NCBI RefSeq assembly: GCF_000715075.1
Contig: NC_134089.1
Location: forward strand, 111,049,157 to 111,113,156
Length of the DNA stretch: 64,000 nt
Reading direction: 5' to 3'
Origin: Nicotiana tabacum
Taxonomy: Eukaryota > Streptophyta > Magnoliopsida > Solanales > Solanaceae
Part shown: one piece after another, positions 58,559-64,000 of the stretch
Numbering within the stretch: position 1 is the stretch's first letter
Layout of the letters: each line of letters begins with the position of its first letter
Notes under the pieces: model-generated
What the model was told of the DNA's origin: nothing
Databases searched by the model: none
Seen by the model: the letters and a program-made list of their open reading frames with translations, nothing else
Translations under genes and position numbers: made by a program

Positions 58559-58763
58559 CGCTAAAAGAAAACAAAGTGAATATTAGAGACGAACACTTAC
58601 GACTCAACTCTACGCACGATCTAGATTCAAGAAGAAGGTAACAACCCTAGATGTCATGTAGCCTCCTGATTATAAATGTGGCGCGCTTCACATCTATAAT
58701 TAAGATTCTACTAGACATGGCTCATAGACAACCCCTAGGACAGACTTGCTCTGATACCAAGTT
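58559..58763 (-). other. Leader and primer binding site of the Tekay-like element
   Basis: TTGGTATCAGAGCAAG (minus, 58747-58762) is an initiator Met-tRNA primer site 3 bp... immediately inside the 5' LTR end. The leader to the gag ATG is about 205 bp, with no upstream ORF of note. Confidence 0.85.
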
Positions 58764-61064
58764 TGTCACGATCCAAACTGGAGGGCCATGACTAGCACCC
58801 GGCCATACTTGTCGAGCACCAACGTACGTTTTATCTAACCTTCTTTATTATCTTTTAGGGCTGACGAGATCAATATAAATGGTAGACATGGATAATGGAC
58901 AACCAACAATAAAATATAATGGCATGAACATACATAACATGGTATGACCAGACAATCAAGAAACTATATATAAGGTACGAGCTACCACGCTACCATGAAA
59001 TACTATACAACAAAATTCAGCCGACAAGGCATACCAAACTATACATGAGTCGACACCTGTCTATGAGCCTCTAAAGGAACATAAGTGCTGTAATATAGCC
59101 GGAACAGGGCCTCGACATACCCATAATGTCTATAACAAAAATGCATACCAAGACCACGACAAGTCCAGAAAAGGAAGCTCGCCAATAACCGCTGAACTGG
59201 GCAGCCTACTATGGTGGGAGATCTGCGTCTACCCGCCTATCAGGACCTACAGCACGACATGCAGTGTCCACAAATAAAAAGGACGTCAGTACGAATAAAG
59301 TATTGTGTATGCAAGGCAGAAAAGTATAAGTATGAATAGTAATGTGAATAAGGATAGAGAATATACAACCTGTAACATCTGGGTACCTTTGTGAGCTACT
59401 GACATGAAATGCATGATACAAACATATATATACATAAACTTTTAAAACACACGCCTCTGTGGGCATTATCATCATATTGTACCCGACCTTAGAGAGGACT
59501 CAGTAAAATTATACTCGGCCATTATAAGGCTCGGTAGAATCGTACCCGACCACGTGGAGCTTGGTAAAACCGAATTGATCAGTGGTTGCACAATAAGTGT
59601 CGTACCCGGCCGACTATAGCGTAGCTCGGTAGAGTAAAATAGATACATATATATAATGCATGTTGGACTCATTAGAATAATATTCTGAACCTTTCGGAAT
59701 AACGTAACGTCGGTATCCTCTATACACGTTATTGGGACTAACTCTTCATCATGAATCTTACAAGAATAAGGAAGTACCAATAACATTGATAACATAAGAA
59801 TAAGAGAAGCAACATCAACATCAATCGCTCCATAAGAAGGAAAACAATGTAAGTACTTCTAGCTTCTAAGAGTAGATTATCTTTGGAAGCTCGTTCATTA
59901 CATTATGTACAATCGGAGTCTTGCAAAAGAAGGAAAGGGATAGCCTCACATACCTTGTATATTCTTCCCAACCTCAAGCTATGCAACTTCACGGCTCCTT
60001 AGTCTATAATAAGAGAAATGACACTATTGTTATCGTTTAGGCGTCATAACTATTATGTATCGAACACAACCTATTTTACGAGAAAACGGACATCACCTCC
60101 CCTATATATATGACTTCACACAAGTCAAAACAATCACCAAACAACCCAAACAACATCAATAATAATCATATTGAGCCTCCCAAAACAGTCCACACAACCT
60201 AATCACTTCATACATAAGAAGACCACCGTAGTAGTGTCAAACGAACTGGAAAATTTACAATGAATGACTAGCAAACCACCCTTCCATTATTTGGTGTTTC
60301 TCCACACCCGTTCTCTTCTCAACTCCATAAAAATAGTAGCAAAATATACATTCCAATAGCAACACGAAACATCCCACAAAACAGCCCCAAAAGTACATAA
60401 TTAAGCCTCTTATCCAGTAAACCAGCCATGTATTTAACTTAAATAAGTTCACCAACAGCCAACCATGACGCAAGGACAAACAACATACCACTCTTTCGAA
60501 ACTCGCTAGGTCTAGTTTTTACGATAGAGTTAAACCTCGCAAACGCATAGATAATGGAAGGAGGAGCATAACCTTACCTTGTACTAAATATAACCCACGA
60601 AACCTGGTCCTTCTTAATCAAAAACTAGTTCCTCAAATTCGTTACAAGAAGGAGAAAGAGAAACTAGCAAGCTGTCCGGACTTTTCGGCACTAGAATCAC
60701 ATCGTAACACTAGAAATACCCTAGGGTTTGTGTGAGATTTTTGGGGAGGAGTTGCAGGGGTTCAATTTCGTTTTGTTTCATAACTCGTTTGACTTCAAGA
60801 CTTATGATACGGATATTATATGATTCAAGTACCTTAAAACACAACCTCTTGAGTATATTAAGCACCACTAGGTTTACCTAAAAATACGAGTTACAACATC
60901 CTTGATTTGTTTAACTTCTAATACTTGTTAATCACCCTTATACACCCTTGTATCACTTAAGACCAATAGGGTTAACTTCTTATCATCTCAAAGATAATTC
61001 CTTCTTAGATTTAGGTTGACTAACTTATGACATGAACTAACGCGTGTGGATATTGGTTGTAACA
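58764..61064 (-). repeat. 5' LTR of the Tekay-like element (2,301 bp, two internal deletions)
   Basis: Colinear with 50779-53511 except for a missing block of about 90 bp near 60390 and one of about 350 bp near 60775. The second junction lies in a T-rich stretch (CGTTTT / TTTTTG), suggesting slippage or microhomology. It ends GGTTGTAACA at 61064, followed by the target duplication CTATT. Confidence 0.92.
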
Positions 61065-61573
61065 CTATTGGCAGCTCAAGACCGTCAGAATGCTTATGCG
61101 GATAATCAACGATGAGAATTGGAATTTCAGGTGGACGATTGGGTATTCCAAAAAGGTATCACCGATGAATGAGGTTCAGAAATAAAAGAAAACTTAGCCC
61201 TCGGTACATGGGACCATAAAGGATCATACGCAAAGTAAGCCAGGTAGTATATGAATTAGACTTACCTTCGCACTTGGAGTCTGTACATCCAGTCTTTCAT
61301 GTATTTATGCTCCATAAATGTATCAGAGATCCTTCCAAAATTGTGTTAGTTGACGACGTTCAGGTCACAGAGCAGCTATCATATAAAGAAACTCCCATTG
61401 CTATATTAGAAAGACAAATTCGAAGATAGAGAACACAAGACGTAGCTTTGGCAAAAGTACTTTGAAGAAACGACAATGTGGAAGAAGTAACTTAGAAGGC
61501 CGCGGGAGACATGAAGTCTAGATATTCCTATTTGTTTCCTCCTCAAGAGAAGGATCCGACTGAGACGTCATAA
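61065..61573 (+). pseudogene. Pol of the plus-strand chromovirus, part 2: integrase C-terminus and chromodomain-like tail
   Basis: Continuation of the frame cut at 50778: AAQDRQNAYADNQR-like start, FQVDDWVFQKV, then PVFHVFMLHKCIRDPSKIV, VQVTEQLSYKETPIAILERQ, a stop, and a KVL...EEVT...MKSRYSYLFPPQEK tail ending TAA at 61571-61573. The WRN.../WK residues that mark the chromodomain-like end are partly mutated to stops. The tail matches that of the Tekay-like element nested next to it, so both belong to related chromovirus families. Confidence 0.8.
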
Positions 61574-61789
61574 TCATAAGGTACGAGTATAAATTCTTGT
61601 GTTGGTTATTATCGTTGGTCAGGTGAGGCCATTGTCATTATTCATAATCATGGTTCTATGTGTCGTTGGGTTATTAAGCTTCTACAGGGAGAGTTGGTAG
61701 TGGTGTTGTTACAGAGACGACATTGCCGAAGTTATATAGATCACGGGGAGTTGAACATTCGAGGACGAATGTTTCTAAGAGGGGAAGGA
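61574..61789 (+). other. 3' untranslated stretch and polypurine tract of the plus-strand chromovirus
   Basis: It contains CATTCGAGGACGAATG followed by AAGAGGGGAAGGA (61777-61789), next to the 3' LTR start TGATACATC. The first block also occurs next to the tract of the Tekay-like element. Confidence 0.75.
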
Positions 61790-63876
61790 TGATACATCTC
61801 GCATTTTCGTACGTTAAAATTTCGTTTTCAGTTAACCGCGTAGACTTGGGGATGAGATCATCTTGATGTTAACGTACTTACGCTATTTATAACAAGTGAT
61901 AAATAAGTGTTATGAAGGATAAAGGGGTACACAGATTTAAAGAAATGAGTTCCGTTGAAAGTGGACAATTTGGAATAAATACAGGTCGAGCGATAATACC
62001 CAATAATTATGAACTAGTACCATACATGGTACCATATGACCACGATAGTATAATATATAAAGTATATATAAAGTATTTCAAAAATAAATAGAATTTTAAG
62101 TAATTTGTGGTAATGTTTAAATTATGTGAGTAATTGATTAATTACCGGGTAACAGGACATTACCCAGTTAACTAATAAGTGGATAAAAATTAATAAATTA
62201 TCCCACCCCACGTGGCAAGAAGCCACAAGATTTGGAAAATGATTAAGTAGTCAATTTTCCAGATGGCTAATATGGTCATAACTTAAGTCTGATAAGATTT
62301 TCAAGTCTTATCCATAACATTAGAAAGTATGCCTTGTAAAGGCTTTAAAGTCCAAATTCAGCCTTTGGCTTAGAAGCTAAAGACGTTAGGCAGAAATAAG
62401 TCCATAGAAAAGTTCCTTCAAATTCAAAAACCAAGATCTGCTTTTGGCTTAAAAGCCAAGGAAGTTGAAGCAGAAACGTCCACTTCAAAACCAAAAGCTT
62501 AGAAGCAATTTCGTCCAAAACTTCAACAAATCAAAGCAGATTTCGTTCCTCAATTACACAGTGCAGAAGTTTAATCTGATTTTAGGTTCTAAGTTCAATA
62601 CACAAAGGTTTCCAATGGAATATTATACGGAGTTTTTCCTACTCCAGGTATGTTAAGGCCCTCCCTTCTTTCTTTTGGCATGGTCTAAATTATACTGAAG
62701 AAACGAGCAAATACACCGTTTCCATAAATTACTTTATACATAGAAATAGAATGGGTGTCTATATTCTTGATTTCTCATGAAAAATATTATTATCTTCTGT
62801 TCATGGGTCTCACAATAATACACATTTGAAAAAAATTTATCCGGAAGGAATATTGAGATTATTACGTATTTTTCTTGCATTTCACTCATTTATACATGTG
62901 TATTGACCCATGACTAGATGGCGTTATATACGCGTATATATGTATATTATACTTATATGGGATACAGGAAAAAGGTTACGACATTATATGCGTACCACCA
63001 CCTGATCAGCTGGTATATGGTGATGATGTTGCCCAGAGTGGCTGAAATATGACTCAGATGGCGTTATATACGTGTATATACGTACGTATATGTATATGGG
63101 ATATGGGAAGAGGTTATGGCGTTATATACGCACCCATCACCTAATCAACTAATATATGTTGATGATGTGCCCACAATGGCCGAGACAATATGATTGGATG
63201 CTCTCAGTGGCTTGATGATATTATGTACACCCATACTTATGCATGACAAGACATTTGTACGCATGTACATGACGTTATAAACGTTTCAGAATTTACAAAG
63301 TAATTCAGATTTAAAGATGTGTTTCTATATTCCATGTTTCATCTATGTCTTTTACGTACAAATTTTCATGTCTTACATACTCAGTACATTTTTCATACTG
63401 ACTCCCTATTTCACAGGGCCTGCATTTCATGCATGCAGGTGCAGGTAGGCAAGCTGACGGTCCCCCTTCTCAGGATCCCTGATCATCGAGAGTTGGCGTG
63501 CTCCATTTGATCCGGAGCTACTTTTGATATTGGTACGATACGTTTGTATATATATATGGGTATGATGTGGCTCAGTCCCGTCTTTGTAAAGTTATGTTTT
63601 TGTTAGAGGTCTGTAGACAGTATGTCTAGTTGAGAGGTATGTGGCCTTGTCGCCTTACAGTTATTGGATGTATAGTTGTCTATAGCAGCCTTGCCGGCTC
63701 GCCCCCTGTATTCTGCAAATATACGTACATATGCCTTGTTGGCAGGTTTCCTTCATGTATGTTATATTCGTAATTTAGAAGATGCTATACAAGTTCATAT
63801 CCTAGATGTATGCTTAGGGGTGTTTGACAGGTAGGACTCAGGCACCCATCGCGGCCCATCGGTTTGGGTCGTGACA
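61790..63876 (+). repeat. 3' LTR of the plus-strand chromovirus (2,087 bp)
   Basis: It matches 44522-46616 with scattered substitutions, including the internal duplication (about 62917-63195). The TATA candidate is mutated here (CATAGAAATAG). It ends GTCGTGACA, followed by the duplication GAAAT. Confidence 0.92.
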
Positions 63877-64000
63877 GAAATGATCTTTCCGTGTGACTTT
63901 GTTGAGCTTGCGATAGTCCATGCACACTCTCTACCCGGTCACTATTCTTGTAGTAATCAACCCGTTCTTGTCATTGGTAACCACAACACTGGAGAAGTTC
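63877..64000 (-). pseudogene. Athila-type RT, N-terminal piece displaced by the nested insertion
   Basis: On the minus strand, VVVTNDKNGLITTRIVTG, a stop, RVCMDYRKLNKVTRKD. This joins the HFPLRFLDQILDRLAGRAL block that ends at 44521 through the duplicated GAAAT. A Trp codon is replaced by a stop. The element continues beyond the window edge. Confidence 0.88.

Larger units (their letters stand above)
50779..61064 (-). mobile_element. Tekay-like chromovirus, complete structure, minus strand (10,286 bp)
   Basis: LTRs are 50779-53511 (3') and 58764-61064 (5') relative to the minus strand. The target duplication CTATT occurs at 50774-50778 and 61065-61069. The primer site TTGGTATCAGAGCAAG (58747-58762, minus) is complementary to initiator Met-tRNA. 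The polypurine tract CCTAAGGGGGGAGGG is at 53512-53526. One gag-pol frame (53734-58558) carries several stops and at least one frameshift. It interrupts the integrase of the plus-strand element, so it is the youngest layer of that nest. Confidence 0.93.
44522..63876 (+). mobile_element. Plus-strand chromovirus-type Ty3/gypsy element with both LTRs, split by a nested element
   Basis: LTRs 44522-46616 and 61790-63876 match closely, with termini TGTTACATC/TGATACATC and TGACA. The target duplication is GAAAT at 44517-44521 and 63877-63881, and the interrupted Athila RT reads on across it. The primer site at 46621-46632 (TGGTGTCAGAGT) is a worn initiator-Met tRNA site (TGGTATCAGAGC). The polypurine tract AAGAGGGGAAGGA is at 61777-61789. 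The interior, without the nested 10.3-kb element, holds gag remnants, pol and a chromodomain-like C-terminus. All coding parts are heavily mutated. Confidence 0.92.

Overview
This is plant nuclear DNA. The gene structure (a five-exon PP2C phosphatase with GT-AG introns), the high A+T content, the plant mobile domain remnant and the families of nested Ty3/gypsy LTR retrotransposons all point to a flowering plant. The retrotransposon protein styles and LTR motifs look like those of Solanaceae (Nicotiana/Solanum group). The family assignment is an inference from remembered patterns, not a database match.

Gene-bearing end (1-6.7 kb). A plant-mobile-domain (PMD) gene fragment runs off the left edge on the minus strand and carries a premature stop. 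It is followed by a six-unit minisatellite. The only clearly intact host gene is a clade PP2C10/PAPP2C-like protein phosphatase 2C on the minus strand (CDS 2256-6373, five exons, 281 codons). Divergent from it, 147 bp away, is a well-formed candidate first exon of an unrecognised membrane protein on the plus strand.

Retrotransposon sea (7.3-64 kb). (i) Two unrelated LTR-like segments (7343-8208 and 8360-8892) each end in a PBS-like site, and the second leads into a decayed plus-strand gag (8967-10225). (ii) That gag is broken by a minus-strand Tat/Ogre-type element (10226 to about 32010) with a roughly 4.6-kb LTR, a decayed pol and a 3' satellite. (iii) Inside that LTR sits a complete 12,065-bp minus-strand element (12583-24647) with 2.38-kb LTRs and the 5-bp TSD ATTAA. 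It has a gag but no recognisable pol, like a TR-GAG non-autonomous element. (iv) A short plus-strand Athila-type fragment (about 32011-33404) abuts (v) a minus-strand Athila-type element (33405-44521, resuming at 63877 and leaving the window). Its env-like ORF is split by a solo LTR (36783-39394), and its reverse transcriptase is split by (vi) a plus-strand chromodomain-type element (44522-63876, TSD GAAAT). (vii) The integrase of that element is in turn split by a minus-strand Tekay-like element (50779-61064, TSD CTATT).

All retroelement coding regions carry stops or frameshifts, so none looks autonomous now. Insertion order within each nest can be read directly from the target-site duplications: Athila, then the plus-strand chromovirus, then the minus-strand Tekay-like element; and gag element, then Ogre, then TR-GAG. 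The most unusual signal is a roughly 60-bp motif present six times in the non-coding parts of the Ogre and TR-GAG elements. Its paired arms and hairpin vary in sequence while often keeping complementarity, and in both elements the last copy lies about 90-110 bp from the 3' LTR. No tRNA, rRNA or CRISPR was seen.
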